Shown here in pieces: positions 24,735 through 32,778 of a stretch of 64,000 bases of DNA. The translations under genes were made by a program, and so were the position numbers. The stretch comes from Paramicrobacterium agarici. GTDB lineage: Bacteria; Actinomycetota; Actinomycetes; Actinomycetales; Microbacteriaceae. The first letter of the stretch is position 1. Each line of letters opens with the position of its first letter. The notes under the pieces are model-generated. The model saw nothing but the letters and a program-made list of their open reading frames with translations. It was not told the origin of the DNA and did not search any database. The stretch spans positions 248,001-312,000 of the forward strand of contig NZ_PDJE01000001.1 of the NCBI RefSeq assembly GCF_002563955.1, read 5' to 3'.

Positions 24735-26325
24735 CATCGACCTTCTGCTGAACGGCTTCGCAACAGCTCTTCAGCCTCAGTACCTGCTGTACGCCCTGCT
24801 CGGCGTTCTCGTCGGCACCGCCGTCGGGGTTCTGCCGGGCATCGGTCCGGCAATGACGGTGGCTCTGCTGCTGCCGCTCACGTACACCCTCGATCCCACG
24901 GCAGCGATGATCGCGTTCGCCGGCATCTACTACGGCGGAATGTACGGCGGATCGACGACGTCGATTCTGCTCAATACTCCGGGCGAATCCGCCTCGATCG
25001 TCACGGCGCTCGAGGGCCATAAGATGGCCAAGCTCGGCCGGGGCGCAGCCGCCCTCGCCACGGCGGCGATCGGATCGTTCATCGCGGGAACACTCGCGAC
25101 GATCGCTCTCACGTTCGTCGCGCCGTACCTCGCCGACTGGGCTGTCTCGCTGCGACCGAACGACTACTTCGCGCTCATGATCGTCGCCTTCGTGACGGTC
25201 GGTGCACTGCTCGGGTCATCACCGCTGCGCGGCATCATCTCGCTCATGGGCGGTCTGCTACTCGGGCTCGTCGGCACCGACGTGACGAGCGGCCAGCAGC
25301 GCTTCACGTTCGACGCTCCCGTGCTCGCAGACGGCATCTCCGTCGTCATCGTCGCCGTCGCGCTCTTCGCCGTTGGCGAGACGCTCTACGTTGCCTCCCG
25401 GTTGCGCCGCGGGCCGATCTCGGTCGTTCCCGTCACCTCTGGCTGGCGCACCTGGATGTCCCGCGACGACTGGAAGCGATCATGGAAGCCGTGGCTGCGC
25501 GGCTCCGCGATCGGATTCCCCATCGGAACGGTCCCCGCCGGGGGCGCCGATGTCGCGACGTTCCTGTCGTACGCCGCAGAGCGCAAGCTCTCGAAGCGCA
25601 AGGATCAGTTCGGCAAGGGCGCCATCGAGGGCGTCGCCGGCCCGGAGGCGGCGAACAACGCGGCGGCAGCGGGCGTGCTCGTTCCGCTTCTGACGCTTGG
25701 ACTCCCCACCACCGCGACGGCCGCGATCATGATCTCGGCACTGCAGACTTACGGCATCCGTCCGGGACCGCTCCTGTTCGACAGCCAGCCGGCTCTCGTG
25801 TGGGCGCTCATCGCGAGCCTCTACATCGGCAACCTCGTGCTCGTGGTGCTGAATCTGCCGCTCGTGGGCATGTGGGTGAAGCTGCTGCAGATTCCGCGGC
25901 ACTACCTCTACGCGGGCATCCTGGTATTTGCCGGGTTCGGCGCTTACGCGAACAAGTTCAACTACCGCGAGGTCATCATTCTGCTCGTGCTCGGCGTCGT
26001 CGGGTTCTTCATGCGCCGCTATGGCTACCCGGTCGCTCCGCTCGTGATCGGCATGATCCTCGGGCCGATGGCCGAAGAGCAGCTGCGCAAGTCGCTCATG
26101 ATCAGCCAGGGCGACCCCACGTACCTCGTGACGAGTCCGTTCGCGATCGGAGCGTACGTGTTCCTTGCGCTCGTGGTGATCGCGGGTCTGTGGCTTCGCC
26201 ACCGTCAGTCCAAGCTCGAGCAGCGCCTTGCCGCCGAAGACCTGGCGACGCGCGAGCGCGAGGCGATCTCGGTCGAGGCGCACGTTGCAGAAGGTGCGCG
26301 GCGCTCCGGCCCTCAGGAGGACTGA
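24727..26325 (+). CDS. tctA: Tripartite tricarboxylate transporter large membrane subunit TctA
   Basis: A 532-residue TctA permease with about 10-12 helices. Signature motifs: [40 protein letters not shown] and the second-repeat [40 protein letters not shown] is also characteristic. It is the last gene of tctCBA, and a strong terminator follows at 26340-26381. Uptake is ion-driven rather than ATP-driven. Substrate specificity (citrate or another tricarboxylate) is inferred from the CitAB-type regulators upstream. Confidence 0.9.
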   Translation: MDSIDLLLNGFATALQPQYLLYALLGVLVGTAVGVLPGIGPAMTVALLLPLTYTLDPTAAMIAFAGIYYGGMYGGSTTSILLNTPGESASIVTALEGHKMAKLGRGAAALATAAIGSFIAGTLATIALTFVAPYLADWAVSLRPNDYFALMIVAFVTVGALLGSSPLRGIISLMGGLLLGLVGTDVTSGQQRFTFDAPVLADGISVVIVAVALFAVGETLYVASRLRRGPISVVPVTSGWRTWMSRDDWKRSWKPWLRGSAIGFPIGTVPAGGADVATFLSYAAERKLSKRKDQFGKGAIEGVAGPEAANNAAAAGVLVPLLTLGLPTTATAAIMISALQTYGIRPGPLLFDSQPALVWALIASLYIGNLVLVVLNLPLVGMWVKLLQIPRHYLYAGILVFAGFGAYANKFNYREVIILLVLGVVGFFMRRYGYPVAPLVIGMILGPMAEEQLRKSLMISQGDPTYLVTSPFAIGAYVFLALVVIAGLWLRHRQSKLEQRLAAEDLATREREAISVEAHVAEGARRSGPQED

Positions 26326-26339
26326 GCAGCTCCTGGTCG

Positions 26340-26381
26340 AGAATCGGGCGGATGCTGTTCCAGCAGCATCCGCCCGATTCT
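26340..26381. terminator. Bidirectional terminator with an 18-bp perfect stem
   Basis: The arms 26340-26357 and 26364-26381 pair perfectly around TTCCAG. The stem ends in AGAATC/GATTCT, giving a TTCTGTCT tail on the plus strand. It serves convergent tctA and the DHFR-like gene. The top of the stem is GGATGCTG facing CAGCATCC, the over-represented word of this window as an inverted pair. Confidence 0.85.
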
Positions 26382-26385
26382 GTCT

Positions 26386-26919
26386 CTACAGCGCGTCCTT
26401 TACTTGATAGCGGCCGCACAGGAAGGCACGGTTGCGTGCGATGTCGACGAGTTCGAGATCCAGCTCGCGCGGAAACAGCGGCGCGCCCGCGCCGAGCGTC
26501 ACGGGGGCAAACTGAACCCAGATCTCGTCAAGGAGACCGGCGTCAGCAAACTGGCCAGCGAGCTCTCCCCCGCCCATGACCCACAGGTCCTTTCCCGGGA
26601 CCGCTGCGGTCATCTCGGCGTGCACGGTGCGCACATCTCCCTGCACGAAGCGAACATCAGCGCCCGGAGATGCATTCAGCTGGCGGTGCGTGAACACGAA
26701 TGCCGGTCGCGTATACGGCCAGCCGTCGTCACCCTCTTCCGCCTGGATCGCCTCATACGTCGTCGCACCCATCGCGAGAGCGCCCATGCTCTGGATGAAT
26801 GCGGGGTACGCCATCGGCCCCTCGAGGTCGATGTCTTGCTTCAGCAGCCAGTCGAGCGAGTTCTCGGGACTCGCGATAAAACCGTCAAGGCTCGATGCCG
26901 TGTAATAGTGGGTCGTCAT
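26386..26919 (-). CDS. DHFR/RibD C-terminal-fold reductase
   Basis: A 177-residue protein of the dihydrofolate-reductase family (RibD C-terminal-domain type, YyaP/YwjB-like). The start HYYTASSLDGFIASPENSLD holds the NADPH-site SLDGFIA motif. GALAMGATTYEAI and DLWVMGGGELAGQFADAGLL (GGGELA-type loop) follow. These proteins are NADPH-dependent reductases, but few have known substrates, so a folate or riboflavin role is not implied. TAGCAT ends 6 nt before the ATG, suggesting a leaderless transcript. It converges on tctA. Confidence 0.8.
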   Translation of the reverse strand: MTTHYYTASSLDGFIASPENSLDWLLKQDIDLEGPMAYPAFIQSMGALAMGATTYEAIQAEEGDDGWPYTRPAFVFTHRQLNASPGADVRFVQGDVRTVHAEMTAAVPGKDLWVMGGGELAGQFADAGLLDEIWVQFAPVTLGAGAPLFPRELDLELVDIARNRAFLCGRYQVKDAL

Positions 26920-27012
26920 GCGCCGATGCTATGCGGCACCACCGATATCCGGGTCGTTCGACGCTTTCCTCGCATAGAGGCGCGCCAAGTTCCGAGCCCA
27001 CCGCCCGGGTGA

Positions 27013-27096
27013 GTTCGTCAGTCTCAGTTCCGATGTTCGTTTCAGTTCTGACGTTCGTCAGATCCAGTTCTGGCGTTCCTCAGCTTCGGCTCTGAT
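27013..27096. repeat. Degenerate ~22-bp tandem repeat, four units
   Basis: Four units begin GTTCGTCAGTCTCAG, GTTCGTTTCAG, GTTCGTCAGATCCAG and GTTCCTCAGCTTCGG. Unit lengths are 22, 18, 22 and 22 bp. They lie in the 272-bp gap between the DHFR-like gene and the end of the HNH gene. I see no other feature in this gap. Confidence 0.5.
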
Positions 27097-27191
27097 CTCC
27101 TCCATCGAATGTCGACGTGACCCTTTGCCGTATCAGTGCTCGCCGACGAGTTGTTCGAACGAGCCAGCTGTGTCGCGACTCTCGATTCGGT

Positions 27192-28670
27192 TTAGAACGG
27201 CGGATTCTCTGGCAGATTCCGTGCTCGCTGTTGGCCCTCAGCGGGCACGGTCTCGGGTGTTGTGTCTTCGAATTTCACGACGCGCTTGTATCCGGGCCCC
27301 GCGTACGGGCGGATGACGTAGTGGCGCCCGAGGGCTGATGTCCACACGAGTTTGCCGTCGCCGGTGCGCTCCACGCTCCATGTTGTTTCGTGCTTCACCG
27401 GGTGATGCGACGGACACAGCGCGGCAAGGTTGTCGAAGTCGGTTTCACCGCCGAATTGCCAGTCCAGCCGATGATCCAGATCGCACGAGGAGGCCGGCCG
27501 GTTGCAGCCGGGGAATCCGCATGTTTCGTCGCGGATCTCGACTGCTTTGCGTAGGTCCGCGGGCACCGTGTACCGGTCACGTCCGACCGAGAGCACCGCA
27601 CCGGTCTCGGGATGGGTGAGCAGTCTGGTGAAGCTCGGAGCAGCCGCGGCCAGCCGTCGGGCCGTGTCTGCGTCGATCGGACCGTACCCGTCAAGCGTGC
27701 CCGGCTCCGCTGATCGGCCCAGCAGCGTCATCACCGGAACGGTGACATGCACGGTCGGGCGAAGCCGGCCCCGACGCGCCTGGACGCCCTCAGCAGCCGA
27801 ACCGGCCGTCGTCACGCCCTTGTCGCCTGCGTCGTCGCCAGCATCGCCCCCGGCAGCGCTGTCGCTGGTTTCTTCGGCTGGTGCCGGGAGATCGACGGTG
27901 AATCCGGTCTTGACCGCGTCGAGGACGGCATCCGTGGCGATTTGTGACAGTGTGCGACCATCGCCAGCCGCTTTCAGCGACCTCGCGGTGTTACGGGCGA
28001 CAGCCTCGATGCTGAGGATGTCTTCGATCGGGCCATACAGATCGAGATACCCCATCCCGTTCGGGCACGAGGTCACGTGAATGTGGCGATCCTTCACCGC
28101 CTCCCGCTTACGCTCGGCCGCAGAGTCCGGGTTCAGTCGCTCCCGGATCGACACGGCGGCGGTCTTGAACTGCGGTGGGGTCGTCGACAGCGCCGTTGCG
28201 ATCGCCGTGGATTCGAACTGGCGCACGTGCTCACGATCAAGCCCTGCAGCTTGCGCGACCATGATCTCCGCATGCTGCAGCGAGATCGACCCATCCTGCA
28301 ACGCCGACAACGTCTCGGGAAGCTCTGTCACGAGAGCCTCGCTGGTCTCCATCATCGACGCGATCTTCCGCTCCGACAGCCGGAACGCTACGGCGAATTC
28401 CGCAATCAGGGCACGACGCGTCCATTCCTGACGCGACGCCGACGACGACGTGTCGTCAGGCACAAAGACGCGATCGTTACGCAATGCGAATCGCACTGCC
28501 TCACACATCAGAACAGCAACCCGAGCCTGCATGCTCGCGATCATCTCCTGCTGCTCCGCGATGCCGTCAACCATCATCGACAACGAGTTCGCCGACGCAC
28601 CAGCCGACCCCGCAGGCGGATCATCACCACCCGGATACTTCCCAAAATCAGTGAAATCAACCATGCACAT
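27192..28670 (-). CDS. DUF222 / HNH endonuclease domain protein (13E12 family)
   Basis: A 492-residue actinobacterial DUF222-HNH protein. The N-terminal helical DUF222 region includes LSERKIASMMETSEALVTEL. A variable acidic linker rich in Ala/Gly/Asp follows. The C-terminal HNH nuclease domain has CGFPGCNRP and CPSHH (probable zinc ligands) and the catalytic CDLDHRLDWQFGGETDFDNL. The family is multicopy in many actinobacteria, and its role is not settled. I chose the ATG at 28670; an ATG two codons later is equally possible. No GGATGCTG copies occur in it. Its upstream region carries LexA-like boxes. Confidence 0.75.
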   Translation of the reverse strand: MCMVDFTDFGKYPGGDDPPAGSAGASANSLSMMVDGIAEQQEMIASMQARVAVLMCEAVRFALRNDRVFVPDDTSSSASRQEWTRRALIAEFAVAFRLSERKIASMMETSEALVTELPETLSALQDGSISLQHAEIMVAQAAGLDREHVRQFESTAIATALSTTPPQFKTAAVSIRERLNPDSAAERKREAVKDRHIHVTSCPNGMGYLDLYGPIEDILSIEAVARNTARSLKAAGDGRTLSQIATDAVLDAVKTGFTVDLPAPAEETSDSAAGGDAGDDAGDKGVTTAGSAAEGVQARRGRLRPTVHVTVPVMTLLGRSAEPGTLDGYGPIDADTARRLAAAAPSFTRLLTHPETGAVLSVGRDRYTVPADLRKAVEIRDETCGFPGCNRPASSCDLDHRLDWQFGGETDFDNLAALCPSHHPVKHETTWSVERTGDGKLVWTSALGRHYVIRPYAGPGYKRVVKFEDTTPETVPAEGQQRARNLPENPPF

Positions 28671-28697
28671 ATTCCACCACGACCCACCGACATTCAC

Positions 28698-28713
28698 TCG
28701 AACATGTATACGA
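28698..28713. promoter_or_regulatory. LexA-like SOS box upstream of the HNH gene
   Basis: TCGAACATGTATACGA matches 10 of the 12 fixed positions of the actinobacterial consensus TCGAAC-N4-GTTCGA. It lies 28 bp upstream of the HNH protein's start. Confidence 0.35.
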
Positions 28714-28794
28714 GTCTCCCATGAAACGGGACCGGGATTGCAGAGAAGTCGACTCTGGATTGCACGACCGGCGATCGGGTCGTTCGTTCGTAAA

Positions 28795-28810
28795 TGGAAC
28801 ATACGTTCGC
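28795..28810. promoter_or_regulatory. Second LexA-like box
   Basis: TGGAACATACGTTCGC has a perfect GAAC-N4-GTTC core and 10 of 12 consensus positions. It lies between the HNH gene and the 3' end of the DUF4440 gene. Confidence 0.35.
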
Positions 28811-28846
28811 ATTATTCGAGAGACGTGTCGGCGACCGAAGTCTCAG

Positions 28847-29206
28847 TCAGGCGCAGCGGGTTCCCTGATGAAAGCGCACGCGGGGCTGCCCCGACGTGAT
28901 GTCCCAGACAGACGAGTGCCGACTCTCGACAGCAGTTCCCGTGATCCGGTATGTCACGAGCACGATTCCAGCCGAGAGCTCGGCAAAGTGCCATTCGTCG
29001 GTCTGAGGTACCTCTCCGCGCTCCTCGCTCCCGAGCATCGCGACGATCTCGTCTCGCGTCCACCGCCGACCGGAGCGGCCGATCTCGATGAAGTCTCCGT
29101 GAAGCAGTTGATCAACTCGGATGCTGTCGCTGCGAGTCTCGGGCGAGAGCAACCCGATCTCCGCGGCTCTGATCCGCTCGAATCGTTCATCACCGCGCTC
29201 ACTCAT
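28847..29206 (-). CDS. DUF4440-type NTF2-like protein
   Basis: A 119-residue protein of the NTF2/SnoaL-like superfamily, matching DUF4440. An N-terminal helix (ERFERIRAAEIGLLSPE) is followed by LLHGDFIEIGRSGRRWTRDE and the closing strand RVRFHQGTRCA, typical of the family. It folds as a cone-shaped pocket, but no catalytic role can be assigned. TAGTCT ends 6 nt before the ATG, so it probably has a leaderless transcript of its own. Confidence 0.75.
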   Translation of the reverse strand: MSERGDERFERIRAAEIGLLSPETRSDSIRVDQLLHGDFIEIGRSGRRWTRDEIVAMLGSEERGEVPQTDEWHFAELSAGIVLVTYRITGTAVESRHSSVWDITSGQPRVRFHQGTRCA

Positions 29207-29236
29207 ACGGTCAGACTATCGGCAGAAGACCCCGCG

Positions 29237-30505
29237 TCAGCCGCGGCCATTCGAGCAGGTTTCGTCTGCCGCCGTCTGACCCTTGACGCTATCCGGCAGC
29301 TCAACCGGGCCCTCGGTCGATGGCGGATCCGTCGCCTCGCCCGTCGAATTATCGGCGGGAGGCTCACTCGGCTCTTCGCTCGAATCGCCGTCCTTGGGTA
29401 CGGCCCCGTACTCACCTGTTCCGCCCGTGATCGCCAGACTGCGGTCGGCCTTGACGGCGTCGAGCAGCGTGGCGGCAGCATCCTCTACCGGAATCTCGCC
29501 ATCTTGCCCATTGCGCATTCCAGAGCCGGTGGGAAACTTCACAAACGTGATGTTCTCGGTCGGCATTCCCTTGAGGGCAAGTGCGATCGACACCATCGTG
29601 TTCGGGTTGCTGAGCTCGTTCGAGAGCGTCATGTTGTCGGCGGCGACGCGCGCGAGCTTGTACAGCTTGACGGGATCAGAGAGCGTCTCGCCCGAGAGGA
29701 TCTTGCGCATGAGCGCCGACATGTACACCTGCTGGTTGCTGATGCGGCCGAGGTCTGAACCGTCACCGACGCCGTAGCGTGTGCGCAAGAACTGCAGTGC
29801 CGTCTCGCCCTTGAGCGTGACATCGCCCGCAGGCAGATCGAGGTTCGTCTTGGGGTCGACAATCGGTTCACTCAGGCAGACCTCGACGCCGCCGATCGCG
29901 TTGGCCATGGCCGTGACGCCGTTGAACTGAATGGCGCCCGCGTAGTGAACCGTCAACCCGGTGAGCTCTTGCACCGTTGCCGCGGTACAGCCGAGGCCGC
30001 CGTGCTTGAGGGTCGTGTTGATCTTCTGAATGCCCGCAGGCGCTTGCTCCCCCTCGGGCACGGTGCCGTCGTCATTCTGCGGGTACGGGCACGCGGGAAC
30101 ATCGACGAACGTGTCGCGCGGAATCGAGATGGCCGTCGCGTTCGAATGGTCTTCAGAGACGTGCACGAGGATCGTCACGTCGTTCAACTGCCCCGTCAGC
30201 AGCTTGGGGTCGCCAAAACCGTTGCCCTGACCCTTGCGGCTGTCGCTGCCGACGAGAAGCAGGTTGAAGCCGCCCTCGATCGCGTTGACGTCGGGAAGCG
30301 GCTGCCCCGAGTTGCCCGGAAGAGACACGCCACCGCGGTCTAGCCGCCCGAAGATGTCGGCGACGCCCCACGCCGCGACACCGACCACGCTCATGGCGAT
30401 GACGACGACCGAAGCGAGAGCCACCTTCAGGCCCGTGCGCACTCCGCTGCGGCGAGGCTGCTGACCGTGGCGCACGGGGGCGCCGGTCGAGCGGCGTTCG
30501 CTCAT
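29237..30505 (-). CDS. LytR-CpsA-Psr (LCP) family cell-wall glycopolymer ligase
   Basis: A 422-residue LCP protein. A short cytoplasmic N-terminus and one membrane helix (VALASVVVIAMSVVGVAAWG) lead to the extracytoplasmic LCP domain. That domain contains NLLLVGSDSRKGQGNGFGDP, LNDVTILVHVSED, ATAISIPRDTFVDVP and ALQFLRTRYGVGDGSDLGRI, the arginine- and Asp-rich pyrophosphate-binding signature. The Pro/Ser/Glu-rich tail is low complexity. The family attaches polyprenyl-linked glycopolymers to peptidoglycan. A ribosome site (AAGGA) lies within a GGATGCTG copy just before the ATG. Confidence 0.88.
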   Translation of the reverse strand: MSERRSTGAPVRHGQQPRRSGVRTGLKVALASVVVIAMSVVGVAAWGVADIFGRLDRGGVSLPGNSGQPLPDVNAIEGGFNLLLVGSDSRKGQGNGFGDPKLLTGQLNDVTILVHVSEDHSNATAISIPRDTFVDVPACPYPQNDDGTVPEGEQAPAGIQKINTTLKHGGLGCTAATVQELTGLTVHYAGAIQFNGVTAMANAIGGVEVCLSEPIVDPKTNLDLPAGDVTLKGETALQFLRTRYGVGDGSDLGRISNQQVYMSALMRKILSGETLSDPVKLYKLARVAADNMTLSNELSNPNTMVSIALALKGMPTENITFVKFPTGSGMRNGQDGEIPVEDAAATLLDAVKADRSLAITGGTGEYGAVPKDGDSSEEPSEPPADNSTGEATDPPSTEGPVELPDSVKGQTAADETCSNGRG

Positions 30506-30545
30506 GGCAGCATCCTTCCGCTGGTTTCAGGCATGAAGGGGCACA

Positions 30546-31946
30546 CTACCCGCTCGAGTCTGAGAGAGTCACAGCGTTCGCTGGGAGCCGCCTGTTGACG
30601 ATGCCGATTCCCGAGACGATACCGCCGACCGCGAGCATGACCGCCGTCGCGATCATGGCACGCCGAAAACCGTCGATGTCGAGAGCGCCCCCGACAATGA
30701 GCGCGGCGCACGCGACGGTCACCAGTCCCGCGACGCGAGAGACTGCGTTGTTGACCGCCGAGGCGATGCCGGCGCGGTCCGGGCCGATCGCGCCGAGAAT
30801 AGCGCTCGTCAACGGTGCGACGGTGATGCTGAGCCCGAGGCCGAAGATGAGCAGCCCGGGCAGAAGCTGAAGCCAGTAGTTGATATCGGGCGTCACCGTG
30901 AGCGTGAGAGCGAATCCCAGGCCGGCGACGATCGGTCCGACGCACATGAAGAGACGCGGTCCGAACCGGCTTGCGAGGTCGCCCATGCGGCCCGACAGCG
31001 CGAGCATGACGAGCGTCGGCGGCATGAGTGCGACACCGGCGAGGGTTGCGGCGAATCCTGCGACCTGCTGCAGGTAGATCACGATCACGAACGTGCCGAA
31101 GCTCAGCGCCCCATAGACGAACACCGTTGCCACGTTGCCGACCCAGAAATTGCGTGCCCGAAACAGAGTGAGGGGCAGCATCGGTGCGCGCGCCTTCGCC
31201 TGCCAGATGACAAAGGCGATGGATGCTGCGATCCCGATCGCGAGCGGCACGGCGACGACCGGGCTGGCCCAGCCGAATCGCTGCTGCTCGATGAGCGCGA
31301 ACACGAGGCCGCCGAGACCCACAGCACCGAGCACAGCGCCCAGCACATCGATGCGTGCGCGGCCTTCTGGACGCGGCTGGGCGGGCATCTTTGCCATGAG
31401 CCCGAGTGTCACGACGATGGGGATCACGTTGATGCCGAAAATGAGTCGCCAGCTGAGCGCGTCGACGAGCACGCCACCGAGCAGCGGCCCGATGATCATC
31501 GCCGTTCCCGTCCACGCTGTCCAGACGCCGATCGCCCGGCCGCGCTCGTCGTCGTCGAACGTTGAGGTGATGATGGCCAGTGAGCTCGGCACGAGCAGTG
31601 CTGCCGCGATGCCCTGCAGCGCGCGGGCCACGATCAGCAGGACGGCGGTGGGGGCGACGGCGCACAGCAGCGACGTGACGCCGAACCAGACGAGCCCCGC
31701 GGCGAGAACCCTGCCGCGGCCGAAGGAGTCCGAGAGCGAGCCGGCGAGCAGTATGAACGCTCCGAGCGTGAGCATGTACGCGTCGACGACCCACTGCTGC
31801 ACGGCGAGGCCGCCGCCGAGTTCGTTCTCAATCGCGGGAAGGGCGACGTTGACGATCGACCCGTCGAGAAACGACACGAACGACGCGAGGATCGCCACGA
31901 CGAGAACGAGCCTCTTCGCGCGCGCGTCGGGCACGACAGCATCCAT
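30546..31946 (-). CDS. MFS drug-efflux transporter (DHA2 / EmrB-QacA type)
   Basis: A 466-residue major facilitator of the DHA2 family, with about 14 hydrophobic helices. Motif D-like FLDGSIVNVALPAIENELGG is followed by QQWVVDAYMLTLGAFILLAG and motif A-like LSDSFGRGRVLAAGL. Motif C-type ALQGIAAALLVPSSLAI and the GPLLGGVLVD run are typical of proton-coupled drug pumps. GATAAT ends 7 nt before the ATG. No regulator is adjacent, and the drug or metabolite is unknown. Confidence 0.85.
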   Translation of the reverse strand: MDAVVPDARAKRLVLVVAILASFVSFLDGSIVNVALPAIENELGGGLAVQQWVVDAYMLTLGAFILLAGSLSDSFGRGRVLAAGLVWFGVTSLLCAVAPTAVLLIVARALQGIAAALLVPSSLAIITSTFDDDERGRAIGVWTAWTGTAMIIGPLLGGVLVDALSWRLIFGINVIPIVVTLGLMAKMPAQPRPEGRARIDVLGAVLGAVGLGGLVFALIEQQRFGWASPVVAVPLAIGIAASIAFVIWQAKARAPMLPLTLFRARNFWVGNVATVFVYGALSFGTFVIVIYLQQVAGFAATLAGVALMPPTLVMLALSGRMGDLASRFGPRLFMCVGPIVAGLGFALTLTVTPDINYWLQLLPGLLIFGLGLSITVAPLTSAILGAIGPDRAGIASAVNNAVSRVAGLVTVACAALIVGGALDIDGFRRAMIATAVMLAVGGIVSGIGIVNRRLPANAVTLSDSSG

Positions 31947-32016
31947 GTCTTCGATTATCTGCCGTCCGGCACGTCACGTCGATGGTGTGCGTCAGACATG
32001 TCGCCCGTGCGCGACC

Positions 32017-32442
32017 TTATGACGCGAGGGGGTCGACGCGACGAAGACCGGGGATGCTGTCGAAGGCCGGGTCTGACGAGGCGACCGTCTCGATGCCGTA
32101 GGCGAGGGCCGTTGCAGCATGCACAGCGTCGCGCCCCCGCACCTGGGTGCGTTCGATGAGCTCGAGGGCAAGCTCAAGTACCTCGTGGTCGAAGTTCAGC
32201 ACGATGAAAGAGCGCATCGAATCGCGCGCATCACTCACGGCGAGCAATCGGTCGCCTGTCCTTCGCAACCGGTGGTGAACCACCTCTTGAATCATCTCGG
32301 TACTCGCGTAGGCACGCCCTTTCCCGCTCCACACATGCCGAAGATATCGACGACATGCCTCTTTGTGAGGCTGACGGTCTCCGAGGGCGTGAGCAAGGAC
32401 TGTTGAATCTACGAGCACCGCGTGCTCGTCCATGGGGTTCAT
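32017..32442 (-). CDS. vapC: VapC-type PIN-domain toxin
   Basis: A 141-residue PIN-domain ribonuclease. The acidic residues that bind metal are visible: VLVDSTVLAHAL (first Asp), YASTEMIQE (Glu), and GRDAVHAATALAYG with SSDPAFDSI (C-terminal Asps). It starts with an ATGA overlap with the antitoxin. VapC toxins cleave tRNA or rRNA when the antitoxin is degraded. The start may be at 32442 or three codons later; the overlap favours 32442. Confidence 0.8.
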   Translation of the reverse strand: MNPMDEHAVLVDSTVLAHALGDRQPHKEACRRYLRHVWSGKGRAYASTEMIQEVVHHRLRRTGDRLLAVSDARDSMRSFIVLNFDHEVLELALELIERTQVRGRDAVHAATALAYGIETVASSDPAFDSIPGLRRVDPLAS

Positions 32443-32714
32443 TCGATGTCCATCAGCGACGGTCGGTTTAGCAGATCATCCTTATGCTCTTCCCATTCTT
32501 CCGCGGACATCGCAGGCATCGGGTTCTCGTCGGCTCGCGCAAAAAGTTCTTCCAGCGCGGCCCGTGCATCCGATCGTTTGCGATCGAGCCGGTCGTCGAC
32601 GGCTTCCCGGATGAGCGCACCGACGCTCATGCGCTCGGCCCGCGCCTCGGCCTCGAGCCGGGCGTACTGCTCGGGGTCGAAGAGCACCTGAACCCGCTTC
32701 TCTAGTGTCGCCAT
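32439..32714 (-). CDS. vapB: Ribbon-helix-helix antitoxin (VapB/CopG type)
   Basis: A 91-residue protein. A ribbon-helix-helix N-terminus (LEKRVQVLFDPEQYARLEAE, then MSVGALIREAVDDRLD) is followed by an acidic C-terminal tail that should neutralise VapC. TAGACT ends 6 nt before the ATG at 32714. An inverted repeat at 32741-32758 is a plausible operator for autorepression. It is translationally coupled to the toxin (ATGA). Confidence 0.8.
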   Translation of the reverse strand: MATLEKRVQVLFDPEQYARLEAEARAERMSVGALIREAVDDRLDRKRSDARAALEELFARADENPMPAMSAEEWEEHKDDLLNRPSLMDIE

Positions 32715-32740
32715 GGTGACAGTCTACTCGCTCCTGCACA

Positions 32741-32758
32741 TGCATACACATCTATGCA
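32741..32758. promoter_or_regulatory. Candidate VapB operator
   Basis: TGCATA (32741-32746) and TATGCA (32753-32758) are perfect inverted arms 6 nt apart. TGCACA is directly repeated at 32735-32740 and 32755-32760. The site is 27 nt upstream of the antitoxin start. Confidence 0.5.
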
Positions 32759-32778
32759 CATCACCCCATTTCCGGGGT

